The notes under the pieces are model-generated. The model had not been told where the DNA came from and made no database searches. It saw only the letters and a list, made by a program, of their open reading frames with translations. The position numbers and the translations under genes were made by a program. Shown here one piece after another: positions 25,046 through 33,464 of a stretch of DNA of 64,000 nt. Position 1 is the stretch's first letter. Each line of letters opens with the position of its first letter. Source of the DNA: Devosia sp. 66-14 (GTDB lineage Bacteria > Pseudomonadota > Alphaproteobacteria > Rhizobiales > Devosiaceae); assembly GCA_001899085.1 (NCBI GenBank), contig MKVB01000006.1:232073-296072 (forward strand), written 5' to 3'.

Positions 25046-26374
25046 CTAGCTGCCCAGCACGATCCGGGCCGTAAACCCGTCGGCGTGACCGGGACGTGGC
25101 GACAGCAGCTCAAGCCGGCCGCCGACCTGCCGGGTGATGCTCTCGACAATGGCGAGGCCGAGGCCCGAGCCGGGGGCCTCGGCGCTGCCCCGCTCGAACC
25201 GACGCGCCAGCACCGCGAGACGATCGCCGGGCACGACCGGCCCGGCGTTGCTCACCTCGACAAAACCCGCGCCGACCGCGATCTCGACCGGGCCGCCGGA
25301 TGGCCCGTGCAGCTGGGCATTCTCGAGCAGGTTGCGCATGACGATGCCGAAGGCATCGAGGTCGAGCTGGGCGACGAGGCGGGCCCCGGGCGCCACCACC
25401 AGGGTGAGCCGCGGCCCGAAGGCGCGCTGCGCGTCGGCAGCGATCAGCCGCAAAGCCGGCAGCAGGTCGATCGGCTCGGCAAGCCGCGCCACCCCGGCCT
25501 CGGCCCGGGACAGCGCCAGCAGCTTGTCCGCCAGGGTCGATAGCCGATGCAGGGATTCCTCGACCCGGCGGGCCCGGGCCTGCGCCGCATGCCCGGCCAG
25601 TTCGTCCACCAGGCGCTGGGCCTGGGCGAGGCTGCCGGCGATCGGCGTGCGCAACTCGTGCGCGCTGTTGGCGGCAAGGGCGCGCTCGGCGTCGAAGGCG
25701 CCACGCAACCTGAGCAGAAGGCCGTCGATCGCGCTGGAAATGGGGCGCAGTTCCTGTGGGGCCGTCGCGTCTCCCACCGGCTCGAGGTTGGCGACGTCGC
25801 GGCGCGCCACCTCGTTTCCCAGCCGATGCAGCGGCCGCATACCACGTTCGACGGCCCAGCGGATCCCGAGGATCGATGCGGGGATCAGCAGAAGCAGCGG
25901 CAATAGCAGTGCTGCGGCGCTGCCCCAGAGCGCGGCGTTCCGCCGTTCCACCGACTCGGCCACCTGGATGTAAAGGCCGGAGCGCGGGTCGCCCGTGGTG
26001 TAGATCCGCCATGGCGAGGCCGTGACGAACCCCTCGACGAGCGGCGCGGCAAAAGGCTCCTCAGGTGCGTCGTGCGACCGCATGCGCAGGCCATCGGCAT
26101 CGCGCACCTGGTAGACCACGTACTCCCCCCGCCCTGACTCCGGCAGGCCCGGATGCCGACCGCCCGGGTCGTGGTCGCCATCGGTGTCATCGGTCAGCCC
26201 GTCAATGGCCAGCGGCAGAACACGTTCGGCAGTTTCGCGCAGCCCGCCGTCGAGCGTGCGCTCCAGTTCGCTGCGGACAACAAGCATGGTGACGAGGCCG
26301 CCAAGCAGCCACAGGGTCGTCGCGCCGACGGTCAGCACCAGCACGAGATGACGGGTGATGCTGGGCTGGCTCAC
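25046..26374 (-). CDS. Sensor histidine kinase (QseC/PmrB-like)
   Basis: Inner-membrane sensor kinase, 442 aa. N-terminal membrane segment about 8-31 (VLVLTVGATTLWLLGGLVTML), a periplasmic region with a GDHDPGGRH acidic/His stretch (about 63-73) that could bind metal ions, a second membrane segment about 158-178, HAMP, HisKA with the phospho-His in ANSAHELRTPIAGSL, and HATPase_c with NLLENAQLHG and GSGLGLAIV. Start GTG 26374 overlaps the regulator's stop (GTGA). It forms a two-component operon with the regulator, divergent from PepSY/cytochrome b genes that it may control. Confidence 0.9.
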   Translation of the reverse strand: MSQPSITRHLVLVLTVGATTLWLLGGLVTMLVVRSELERTLDGGLRETAERVLPLAIDGLTDDTDGDHDPGGRHPGLPESGRGEYVVYQVRDADGLRMRSHDAPEEPFAAPLVEGFVTASPWRIYTTGDPRSGLYIQVAESVERRNAALWGSAAALLLPLLLLIPASILGIRWAVERGMRPLHRLGNEVARRDVANLEPVGDATAPQELRPISSAIDGLLLRLRGAFDAERALAANSAHELRTPIAGSLAQAQRLVDELAGHAAQARARRVEESLHRLSTLADKLLALSRAEAGVARLAEPIDLLPALRLIAADAQRAFGPRLTLVVAPGARLVAQLDLDAFGIVMRNLLENAQLHGPSGGPVEIAVGAGFVEVSNAGPVVPGDRLAVLARRFERGSAEAPGSGLGLAIVESITRQVGGRLELLSPRPGHADGFTARIVLGS

Positions 26375-27030
26375 GGCGGCGCCAGCCGGTAGCCGAGGCC
26401 GCGCACCGTGTGGATCACGCCGGCTTCCAGCTTCCGGCGCAGCCGGCTGACATAGACCTCGACGGCGTTGCTTTCGACCTCGTCGCCAAAGCCGAACAGC
26501 GCATCTTCGAGCTGCGCCTTGGAGACCAGCGTTCCCGGGTGCTGCGCCAGGCGTTCCAGTACGGCCCATTCGCGGGCCGAGAGCTCGACCGGCCGACCCG
26601 ATACCGTCGCGACACGGCGCGGCGCATCGACCTCGAGAGGGCCGATCACCAGCAAGGGATTGGGGTTGCCGGCATAGCGGCGGCCGACGGCGCCGAGCCG
26701 GGCCAGCAGTTCGCCCAGATCGAACGGCTTGACCAGGTAGTCATCGGCTCCGGCGTTCAGCCCATCGATGCGCATGCTCAGCTGGTCCATCGCCGTGGTG
26801 ATGATCACCGGCGTGGTGTCGCCCTGGCGTCGCAGCGCCCGCAGGAACTCGAGCCCGCGCCCGTCGGGCAGGTTCAGATCGAGCAGGAGCACATCGTAGG
26901 GCATGGCGAAGCGGGCGGCCTCGGCTGCGTCGAGCCGACGGACCCAGTCGGTCGCATGGCCATTGGCGACCAGATGATCGCGGACCGCCTGGCCGAGCAT
27001 GTCATCGTCCTCCACCAGCAGCAGCCGCAT
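26371..27030 (-). CDS. OmpR-family response regulator
   Basis: A 219-aa two-domain regulator. The receiver domain opens MRLLLVEDDDMLGQ with acidic pocket EDD, the phospho-Asp in VLLLDLNLPDGRG (about residue 51), the conserved Thr in VIITTAMD and Lys in DYLVKPFDLGEL. The winged-helix DNA-binding part (about 125-219) ends VYVSRLRRKLEAGVIHTVRGLGYRLAPP. ATG 27030 gives the true receiver N-terminus. It is coupled to the kinase by a 4-bp overlap. Confidence 0.93.
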   Translation of the reverse strand: MRLLLVEDDDMLGQAVRDHLVANGHATDWVRRLDAAEAARFAMPYDVLLLDLNLPDGRGLEFLRALRRQGDTTPVIITTAMDQLSMRIDGLNAGADDYLVKPFDLGELLARLGAVGRRYAGNPNPLLVIGPLEVDAPRRVATVSGRPVELSAREWAVLERLAQHPGTLVSKAQLEDALFGFGDEVESNAVEVYVSRLRRKLEAGVIHTVRGLGYRLAPP

Positions 27031-27080
27031 CGCAGATCTCCGAACACGGGCCCCGCATGCCACGCGATCCTGACACGAAC

Positions 27081-27160
27081 CTTACGCGGGACCGGGCAAG
27101 CCGTCAGCACGGCGTAAGCGAGCTCAGCCAAACCGGTGCCGCCGGCGACAGGCCGGTGCC
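27081..27160 (+). promoter_or_regulatory. Candidate response-regulator sites in the divergent promoter
   Basis: The 147-bp gap between the regulator and PepSY genes contains the inverted pair CTTACGC (27081-27087) / GCGTAAG (27112-27118) and a direct repeat CCGGTGCC at 27133-27140 and 27153-27160, exactly 20 bp apart. They are candidate binding sites for the adjacent OmpR-type regulator. AAAGGGA precedes the PepSY start. Confidence 0.4.
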
Positions 27161-27177
27161 ACGAAAGGGAAATCCCG

Positions 27178-27441
27178 ATGAAGAAGATGCTCGCCCTGGC
27201 GCTCGTCGCCGCAACGCTGGTCACGCCGGCCTTCGCTGCCGACGTGTGCAACGTTGCCGCCGCAAAGGCTCAACCCAAGGATGCGCTGAAGGCGCAGCTC
27301 GAAAAGGATGGCTGGGCCGTCAAGCAGATCAAGGACGACAAGGGCTGCTACGAGGTCTACGCGAGCAAGGCCGACGGCACCCGGATGGAGAACCTGTTCG
27401 ACCCCGAAACGCTGAAGATGCTCGATGTCGAAGCCGATTGA
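27178..27441 (+). CDS. PepSY domain-containing secreted protein
   Basis: An 87-aa exported protein. A Sec signal peptide (MKKMLALALVAATLVTPAFA) is followed by a short PepSY-like domain: DALKAQLEKDGWAVKQIKDDKGCYEVYASKADG, ending in NLFDPETLKMLDVEAD, plus two cysteines that could form a disulfide. ATG 27178 has AAAGGGA at the right distance. It overlaps the cytochrome b gene by 17 bp. PepSY proteins beside a b-type cytochrome and a QseC-like two-component system are a familiar arrangement, probably redox- or metal-related. Confidence 0.88.
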   Translation: MKKMLALALVAATLVTPAFAADVCNVAAAKAQPKDALKAQLEKDGWAVKQIKDDKGCYEVYASKADGTRMENLFDPETLKMLDVEAD

Positions 27442-27982
27442 GCCAAGAGGCAAGATCCTGGTGTGGGACCCGCTGGTGCGGGTCCTGCACTGGGGGCTGG
27501 CCGCCAGCATCGCTGCGGCGTGGCTGACATCGGGGCATCCCAAGGGGCTGCACCAGCTGGCGGGATACGTTGCCGGGGCGCTGATCGTCGTCCGGGTCGG
27601 CTGGGGGCTGTTCGGCCCGGGGCATGCGCGGTTCCTGAGCTTCGTGCGCGGGCCCAGGGCGACGTTGGGCTATCTGCGCGACATCACGCGCGGCGCCGAG
27701 CGGCGGCATATCGGGCACAACCCGGCCGGCGGCGCCATGGTGGTGGCGCTGATCGCGACCGTTGCCGCGCAGGTGACGGTCGGCTGGCTGCAGACCACCG
27801 ACGCGTTCTGGGGCGCCGAATGGATCGAGGTGCTGCATGCGGCGCTGGCGCGGCAGATCCTGGTGCTGGTGGCCCTGCACCTGGGCGGCGTGCTGATCGC
27901 CAGCCTCCGCCACCGCGAGAACCTGCCGCTGGCGATGATCACCGGCCGCAAGCGCGAGGCGACAGAGGACGACGTGGGGTGA
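27425..27982 (+). CDS. Cytochrome b/b561 family membrane protein (Ni/Fe-hydrogenase b-subunit-like)
   Basis: A 185-aa four-helix b-type cytochrome. Conserved positions: VWDPLVRVLHWGLAASIAAAW with the first haem histidine, GLHQLAGYVAGALIVVRVGWGLFG with the second, GHNPAGGAMVVALI in the middle and LHAALARQILVLVALHLGGVLIASLRHREN at the end. Helices near residues 17-35, 43-64, 101-122 and 138-160. It is co-expressed with the PepSY protein (17-bp overlap) and would link it to the membrane electron pool. Partner unknown. Confidence 0.88.
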   Translation: MSKPIEPRGKILVWDPLVRVLHWGLAASIAAAWLTSGHPKGLHQLAGYVAGALIVVRVGWGLFGPGHARFLSFVRGPRATLGYLRDITRGAERRHIGHNPAGGAMVVALIATVAAQVTVGWLQTTDAFWGAEWIEVLHAALARQILVLVALHLGGVLIASLRHRENLPLAMITGRKREATEDDVG

Positions 27983-27993
27983 GCGGTCGCGCT

Positions 27994-28764
27994 TCACCCC
28001 TCCATGATCAGGTCATGCAGCCCGCCGGTCATGATGCCGCCCTCGACTGGCAGGTTGATGCCGGTGATCCAGGAGGCGTCGGCTGAAGCGAGGAAGGCGA
28101 CCGCCGCGGCGATGTCCTCGGGCTCGCCGATGCGGCCGAGCGGGTATTTGCGGGCGCGCTTGCCGCCATCGTCTTCGCGAACCGTCCAGTTGCGGGTGCG
28201 GATGGTGCCGGGGCTGATCAGGTTGAACCGTACCCCGCGGCTGCCATAGCGGGCCGCGAAGTTCTTGGTGAGGATTTCGAGACCGGCCTTCGCCGCCGAG
28301 TAAGCGTAGCCGCCAAAGGCCCATTCGCCATTGATCGAGCCGATGCTGACGACATTGCTGCCCGGCCCGGCGGCGATGAGGGCCGGCAGGGCGGCGCGAA
28401 CGCAGCGAAACGCACTGGTGAGATTGACGTTCAGCTTGCGCTCGAACAGCTCATCGGAGATCTCGCCCAGTGCCGGCTCATCCCAATCGCCACCGGCGGT
28501 GTTGACGAGCACGTTGAGCTGGCCGAAACGGCCGACGGCATCGGCAATCGAGGCGTCGACCGCGGCACGGTTGGTGAGATCGCAGACGGTTGCGAAGGCG
28601 CGGTGGCCCATCGCGACAAGCTCGGCGGCCACTGCCTCGGCCGCCGGGCCGTCGATATCGGAAACGGCGACCGCGGCGCCTTCAGCCGCAAGCCGCAATG
28701 CGGTGGCCCGGCCGATGCCGTGCCCTGCCCCGGTGACGTAAACCGCCTGCCCTTCGAACCGCAT
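27994..28764 (-). CDS. SDR family oxidoreductase
   Basis: A 256-aa classical short-chain dehydrogenase. Cofactor motif VTGAGHGIGRATA (10-22), the Asp after strand 2 (SDIDGP) suggesting NAD, NTAGGDWD in place of NNAG, catalytic serine in VSIGSINGEW and the YSAAKAG Tyr/Lys pair. ATG 28764 gives the normal SDR N-terminus. It is divergent from the VOC protein gene, with a large symmetric operator between, so the two are probably induced together in catabolism of an unknown compound. Confidence 0.88.
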   Translation of the reverse strand: MRFEGQAVYVTGAGHGIGRATALRLAAEGAAVAVSDIDGPAAEAVAAELVAMGHRAFATVCDLTNRAAVDASIADAVGRFGQLNVLVNTAGGDWDEPALGEISDELFERKLNVNLTSAFRCVRAALPALIAAGPGSNVVSIGSINGEWAFGGYAYSAAKAGLEILTKNFAARYGSRGVRFNLISPGTIRTRNWTVREDDGGKRARKYPLGRIGEPEDIAAAVAFLASADASWITGINLPVEGGIMTGGLHDLIMEG

Positions 28765-28833
28765 GCCCGCACTCCTCAGTCTTGAAAAGACGGGCACCCT
28801 AACGGCAGCAGCGCGATCGAGCCAACCCACGTC

Positions 28834-28892
28834 TTGACAGCCGGCGATCACTCGTATTCAACAATCGTGTTGATCAACAATTTCGTTGAATA
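28834..28892 (+). promoter_or_regulatory. 38-bp symmetric operator and -35 box upstream of the VOC gene
   Basis: A -35 hexamer TTGACA lies at 28834-28839. The dyad spans 28855-28892: outer arms TATTCAAC (28855-28862) and GTTGAATA (28885-28892) are perfect, and a perfect 12-bp palindrome TGTTGATCAACA (28868-28879) sits exactly in the middle, with 5 bp on each side. It presents four TCAAC/GTTGA half-sites. It fits a repressor site over the promoter; the regulator is not adjacent. Confidence 0.75.
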
Positions 28893-28904
28893 CAGGAGCA
28901 CGTC

Positions 28905-29381
28905 ATGTCGCGGAAGCAGCCGACTTTCACCCAGACCATGCAGCTGGGCATCGTGGTGCCTGATCTCGAGGCGGCAGTGCGCGCCTATGAAGAGCAATAT
29001 GGCATCGGGCCATGGGACTTCATGGAGATCGGGCCAGAGAATGCCGAGAACGTGCTGGTCGACGGCCAGCCTGCGCAATGGAAATCGCGCATCGCCATGA
29101 CCATGGTGGGCGGCGTGATGTGGGAATTGATCGAACCGCAGGACGAGGCCGACATGTTCGGTCGGTTCCTCGCCGAGCGCGGCGGTGTCGGCGGCGTGCA
29201 CCATGTCGCGGTGCGGACGCCCGACTTCCGGCAGACGCTGGCGAACCAGGCGGCGCGGGGCGGCCGCTCGATCCTCAGTGGCAGCTTCACCGGCATCGAG
29301 GTGCACTACCTCGACAGCGCGCCCGATATCGGGGTGATCCTCGAAGTGTTCAGCGGCATGCCCGACCTGGCCGGCGCATAG
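28905..29381 (+). CDS. VOC (glyoxalase/dioxygenase-like) family protein
   Basis: A 158-aa protein with two beta-alpha-beta-beta-beta modules of the vicinal-oxygen-chelate fold: TMQLGIVVPDLEAAVRAYEEQYGIGPWDF, then GVHHVAVRTPDFRQTLANQAARGG, with likely metal ligands His in HHVAV and Glu in IGVILEVFSG. It resembles methylmalonyl-CoA epimerase-like or catechol-type VOC enzymes, but the substrate is not clear. ATG 28905 has CAGGAG upstream. Divergent from an SDR gene with the 38-bp operator between. Confidence 0.85.
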   Translation: MSRKQPTFTQTMQLGIVVPDLEAAVRAYEEQYGIGPWDFMEIGPENAENVLVDGQPAQWKSRIAMTMVGGVMWELIEPQDEADMFGRFLAERGGVGGVHHVAVRTPDFRQTLANQAARGGRSILSGSFTGIEVHYLDSAPDIGVILEVFSGMPDLAGA

Positions 29382-29387
29382 GTCGCT

Positions 29388-30446
29388 TCATGGCCCAGCC
29401 GCGCCGAGTGCCCATTGCAGCACCGGATCGCGACCGGCAATGAAATCGGCACGTGTCATGTCGATCCGCTGGTCCGGCTGGAACGTCACGTCCTGCTCGG
29501 CGCCAAAACGGTAGAGCCGTGTGGCCGCCGAAACCCTCAGTCCGGAGGCCGGCAGCGTGAACCAGCCATTCTCCTGGTAGCCATGGGGGCGCGCGCCGAT
29601 CGGTTCGCCCACCAGGATCGCTTCGGTCTCACGGTGAAAATCGATGGCGTTGACCATGCTGGCCGAAAAAGTGCGACGACCGACCAGCACGAAGAGCTGG
29701 CCGGCGACCAGCCCCAACAGTTCGATGGGAACCAGCAGCCATTGCCGCCCGGCGAGAAAGTTGCCGCCGCCGTTCTGCCTGAGATCGACGACGAGCCGGT
29801 CGGCTGGTCGCTGCGCCAGCGTTTCGAACAGCCGGCCGGCATTGGCCTCGAGCCCGTCATAGGAACGGAACTGGACATAGACCGCATCCTGGTCGGCAAG
29901 CCGCGAGAACCAGAACGGTTCAGCCATTCGCTGCATCGACAGCGGGGCGGCCTCGGCGGTCAGCAACGGCGCCTCATCTGCCGCGAGCGTCGTCACCGAC
30001 TCGCGCCCGCCGGCATCGACGCAATGGAAGACAGGCGCGATCCCGAGGGCCGCCAGCACCTGCGGCTCGCGCATCAGCTCGACGCTCCGCGCCAGGATGT
30101 ATCCCTGGTTTTCGCCCTGCGGGATGAGCCCTTGGAGGCGGCCCTGCACCGCCGCCGCAGGATGGTCGCCGATGGCCGTTATGCGGGCGCCGATCAGGGC
30201 TCGCTGCGCCGCCGCGGCGCGAATGACCGTCAGCTCTTCGCCGAACCAGCAGAACTCGGCCGGAAGTTTCGGTCGTGGCGGTGCGACGACGAAGGTATGG
30301 CCGTCGCCGATACTGGCGGCGATGCCGCGCAAACTGACGAGTGCGGCGTCGTCGGACAGCTCGGGCAGCCGACGGGAAAGCTCGGCCACCTTCGCCTCGA
30401 ACGCCGCCTGCGTGATGAGATGGAATGGGTGCCGGTGACGGGTCAC
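29388..30446 (-). CDS. S41 peptidase-like protein; true start may be an ATC codon at 30500
   Basis: A protein of at least 352 aa with a C-terminal S41/tail-specific protease-like domain: VDLRQNGGGNF (strand and turn), LFVLVGRRTFSASMVNAIDF with the candidate catalytic serine, and VGEPIGARPHGYQENGWFTLP. Such non-secreted S41-like proteins are often annotated as peptidases without proven activity. From GTG 30446 the N-terminus lacks a ribosome site. The frame stays open upstream, and GGGGAGA precedes ATC 30500, which adds 18 residues (IDWQADLAHLADGI and so on) that look like real protein. Coordinates here use GTG; see findings. Confidence 0.75.
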   Translation of the reverse strand: MTRHRHPFHLITQAAFEAKVAELSRRLPELSDDAALVSLRGIAASIGDGHTFVVAPPRPKLPAEFCWFGEELTVIRAAAAQRALIGARITAIGDHPAAAVQGRLQGLIPQGENQGYILARSVELMREPQVLAALGIAPVFHCVDAGGRESVTTLAADEAPLLTAEAAPLSMQRMAEPFWFSRLADQDAVYVQFRSYDGLEANAGRLFETLAQRPADRLVVDLRQNGGGNFLAGRQWLLVPIELLGLVAGQLFVLVGRRTFSASMVNAIDFHRETEAILVGEPIGARPHGYQENGWFTLPASGLRVSAATRLYRFGAEQDVTFQPDQRIDMTRADFIAGRDPVLQWALGAAGP

Positions 30447-30668
30447 GATGCCGTCGGCCAGGTGCGCGAGGTCCGCCTGCCAGTCGATGACGCTTGCGAT
30501 GGTCCGTCTCCCCGGTCGTCGATCGCGCCGACACTAGGGCATTTCGCCCTATGGTTGAATCGGCGAAATGCTCAAGGTCCTTGGCGTGCTGGTGTTTCTG
30601 CCGGCGGCGCCTTGACGTTGCCGGGCCCGGTGATCATCTGCGGCGTCTGAGCACAACGCAGGTAGCCC

Positions 30669-31340
30669 ATGACCCCTCCATTTTCCGGCTCTGCCGTCCA
30701 TTCCTATGCCGACGGGCCGCCACGGCAGGTCCCCGGCTTCCACGGCCTGCACCGGATGGCGCGCATGCTGCTGGCCGAACGGGTTCCGGCCGATGGCCGG
30801 GTGCTCGTCCTCGGGGCGGGTGGCGGGCTGGAGCTCAGGGCGTTCGCCGAGGCGCAGCCCGGCTGGTCGTTCGACGGCGTCGATCCGTCGGCGGACATGC
30901 TGCGGCTGGCTGCGGAGATGACCTCCCCTTACGCCGATCGGATTCGACTGCATGAGGGCTATATCGCCGACGCGCCGGAAGGACCGTTCGACGGGGCGAC
31001 ATCGATCCTGACATTCCATTTCATTGCACGGGCGCAACGGCTGGAAACACTGCGGCAGCTGCATCGTCGGCTGAAGCCGGGGGCGCCATTGGTGCTGGCC
31101 CATATCAGCTTCGCCCAGACCGAGCCGGAGCGCTCAATGTGGATCGCGCGGCACGTGGCGTTCGGCGCGCCCGACGGGGTCGACCCGGCGCAGCTGCAGA
31201 GTTCGCGCGAGGCGATCGGCACCCGGCTTTCCATCCTCGCCCCGGAGGACGAGGAAGCGATGCTGCGCGAAGCAGGATTTTCGGGTGTCAGCCTGTTCTA
31301 TGCCGGGCTGAGCTTCCGCGGCTGGGTGGCCTATGCCTAG
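30669..31340 (+). CDS. Class I SAM-dependent methyltransferase
   Basis: A 223-aa methyltransferase. Motif I is VLVLGAGGGLELRAFAEAQPGW (about 44-64) and the acidic residue ending strand 2 is in FDGVDPSADMLRLA. LTFHFI (motif IV region), LKPGAPLVLAHISF (post-motif) and a C-terminal lid with EAMLREAGFSGVSLFYAGL follow. It resembles small-molecule methyltransferases; substrate unknown. ATG 30669. A 128-bp gap separates it from the divergent S41-like gene's putative ATC start. Confidence 0.85.
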   Translation: MTPPFSGSAVHSYADGPPRQVPGFHGLHRMARMLLAERVPADGRVLVLGAGGGLELRAFAEAQPGWSFDGVDPSADMLRLAAEMTSPYADRIRLHEGYIADAPEGPFDGATSILTFHFIARAQRLETLRQLHRRLKPGAPLVLAHISFAQTEPERSMWIARHVAFGAPDGVDPAQLQSSREAIGTRLSILAPEDEEAMLREAGFSGVSLFYAGLSFRGWVAYA

Positions 31341-31410
31341 CAGCGCGGCCGCGGCCGTCGGCCAGGCGAGCAATGGAGGAGGACGGTCTTAACCGCCCTC
31401 CCCTCGCCGA

Positions 31411-32625
31411 TCATGGGCGCACGATACCGCCGTCGCGGCGGCGATCCTCGGCCATGTAGTGCGACTTGGCGGCCTTGTCCGGGTCGAGCAGCGCTTCGGC
31501 CTTCTTCACATCGATATCGATGCCGAGGCCGGGCTGCTCGTTGCCGTAGAGATAACCGCCTTCAAGGGTGGCATGGCCGGGGAACAGCTCATATTCCTCG
31601 GGCTTGAAGTGGTTCTCTTCCTGGATGCCGAACGCGGTCGAAGCGAGATCGACATGCATGGCGGCCATCTGGTTGACGGGGTCGTTGTCGCCACCTTCCT
31701 GCCAGGCGGTCTGCACGCCGAACCATTCGCACAGCGTCGCGATCTTGCGCGCCTGGGTGATGCCGCCGCCCTTCGAGATGCGGACGCGAACGAAATCGAT
31801 CAGCCGCTCGGTGATCAGCGGCAGGTATTCGTGCGGGTTGACGAACAGCTCGCCCATCGCCTGCGGCGTGGCGCATTGCTGGCGTACCTGGCGGTACCAG
31901 CCGACCTGCTCGGGAGAGAGCAGATCCTCGAGGAAGTACAGCCGGTAGGGTTCGAGGAGCTTGGCCAGTTGCACTGCATTGGTGGGCGCGAGGTGCTCGT
32001 GCACGTCGTGGGTGAATTTCGGCCCCCAGCCGAGTTTGTCGCGCAGGTGCGCGAACATCTCGGGGATGGCCTGCAGGTAGGCATCGTCGTCGAAGGCCTT
32101 GTCCTGCGGCCAGTGACCTTTGGGGCCGCGGGCATTGGCGCGGTCGAGGAAGCCGCCGCCGCCGTAATTGCCGAGCTGGCAGCGGATGACGGTATAGCCC
32201 TCCTCCCAGTAGCGCCGCACATCGTCCTCGAGCTCGGTGAGCGAGTTGCCCTGGGCATGGGCATAGGCGGCGACGGCGCTGCGGGTCTTGCCGCCGAGCA
32301 GCTGGTAGACCGGCATGCCGGCCTCCTTGCCCTTGATGTCCCAGAGCGCCATGTCGATGCCGGCCTGCGCGGTGTTGCCGATGGCTTCGTTGCGCCAGTA
32401 GCTCTGGGTGTAGACGGACTGCCAGATATCCTCGATGCGGCTGACGTCGCGACCGATCAGCAGCGGCGTGACGTTCTCGATCGCTGCCTGCACCACCTTG
32501 GCGCGATAGTGATCGGAGGCCGAGCCGATGCCGTAGAGGCCCGGCTGGTCGGTCAGAACCTTGACGAACAGCCAGGTGCCGTCGGCGCGCGTGCGGATCG
32601 TCTCGATCCCGGTGATCTTGGTCAT
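31411..32625 (-). CDS. ManD-type mannonate dehydratase (enolase superfamily)
   Basis: A 404-aa enolase-superfamily enzyme of the D-mannonate dehydratase (RspA/ManD) group, which dehydrates D-mannonate to 2-keto-3-deoxygluconate. Metal and catalytic landmarks: FTHDVHEHLAPTNAV (Asp ligand and the nearby His), YFLEDLLSPEQ (Glu ligand), MGELFVNP (Glu ligand) and DFVRVRISKGGGITQARKIA. The length matches ManD (about 400). ATG 32625 follows GGAAGAG. Family members differ in activity (mannonate, gluconate or none), so the substrate is probable rather than certain. Confidence 0.85.
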   Translation of the reverse strand: MTKITGIETIRTRADGTWLFVKVLTDQPGLYGIGSASDHYRAKVVQAAIENVTPLLIGRDVSRIEDIWQSVYTQSYWRNEAIGNTAQAGIDMALWDIKGKEAGMPVYQLLGGKTRSAVAAYAHAQGNSLTELEDDVRRYWEEGYTVIRCQLGNYGGGGFLDRANARGPKGHWPQDKAFDDDAYLQAIPEMFAHLRDKLGWGPKFTHDVHEHLAPTNAVQLAKLLEPYRLYFLEDLLSPEQVGWYRQVRQQCATPQAMGELFVNPHEYLPLITERLIDFVRVRISKGGGITQARKIATLCEWFGVQTAWQEGGDNDPVNQMAAMHVDLASTAFGIQEENHFKPEEYELFPGHATLEGGYLYGNEQPGLGIDIDVKKAEALLDPDKAAKSHYMAEDRRRDGGIVRP

Positions 32626-32753
32626 CTCTTCCCTATGTGAGCTTGTGCCGGCCGCTGGTCGGGCCGTTCGGAGTCGCGAGACGATGAGCTTGGCAATGCC
32701 CGGCGCCGGAGGCAAGTTGGGCGAAGGTCGAGCGCGCGGCTTTCACGCAATTT

Positions 32754-32774
32754 GTTCTCTTTTTGTTCTTGACT
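32754..32774 (+). promoter_or_regulatory. LexA-type SOS box and -35 upstream of the 2H phosphoesterase gene
   Basis: GTTC-TCTTTTT-GTTC (32754-32768) fits the alphaproteobacterial LexA consensus GTTC-N7-GTTC exactly, followed at once by TTGACT (32769-32774), a near-consensus -35. The gene starts at 32828. A second box lies 711 bp further on, before radA. Confidence 0.6.
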
Positions 32775-32827
32775 GCCGCTCAGCCTCACTGGTTCCTTAG
32801 CCGTCCCTGAAACGGAGGACCGATGAG

Positions 32828-33442
32828 ATGACCGACCTGCCACAGCTGTCGATGTTCGCTGAGGACACGCGGCCGCTCAAGTCCATCAGGGTGCCGCCGC
32901 GACAGGGCCGCGACCCGGTGTTCTTCGCCGTGCTGGTGGGCGGCGCGATCCGGCCCGTATTGCAGCAGATCGTCGACGAGCAGCGGCGCCTCAACGGGAT
33001 CACCGCGGCACTGCTGCCGGCGACGACGCTTCACATCTCGCTGGTCGGCGTCGGCTTCTACCAGGAGTTGAGCGGCAGCGACCTGGCGGTCGCAATGGCC
33101 GCCGGCGACGCCATCGGCTTCCAGCCGTTCGACGTCGCCTTCACCCGGCTTGCCAGCTTCCGTCGCAAGGTCGGCTCGCCACCGCTGGTGCTGCGCCCCG
33201 GTTCGGACACACCGCTGGTGGAACTGGCGCGCCTGTTGCGCTGGGGCATGCTGGAGCGCGGCTTCGAAGTGCGCTCGGCGCCCAGCGAGGCGTTCCACCT
33301 GACGCTCTGCTACGATCGGGTGAATGCACCCGAACTGGTGCTGGAGCGGCCGCCGACGCTGCGGGTGGATGGGTTCGCACTGGTGCGGAGCTTTTATGGG
33401 CAGGGACGATATGAGGTGATCGGGGAGTGGCCACGACGGTAG
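32828..33442 (+). CDS. 2'-5' RNA ligase / 2H phosphoesterase family protein
   Basis: A 204-aa protein of the 2H phosphoesterase superfamily (LigT-like), whose members act on RNA 2',3'-cyclic or 2'-5' phosphodiester ends. Both His-x-Ser/Thr motifs are present: TLHISLVG (about residue 69) and FHLTLCYD (about 158), as expected for the two-histidine active site. ATG 32828 follows ACGGAGG. It precedes radA by 90 bp on the same strand. A LexA-type box 60 bp upstream suggests DNA-damage induction. The RNA substrate and role in repair are unknown. Confidence 0.82.
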   Translation: MTDLPQLSMFAEDTRPLKSIRVPPRQGRDPVFFAVLVGGAIRPVLQQIVDEQRRLNGITAALLPATTLHISLVGVGFYQELSGSDLAVAMAAGDAIGFQPFDVAFTRLASFRRKVGSPPLVLRPGSDTPLVELARLLRWGMLERGFEVRSAPSEAFHLTLCYDRVNAPELVLERPPTLRVDGFALVRSFYGQGRYEVIGEWPRR

Positions 33443-33464
33443 TCGGCTGGCCGCCCCGCAGCAC

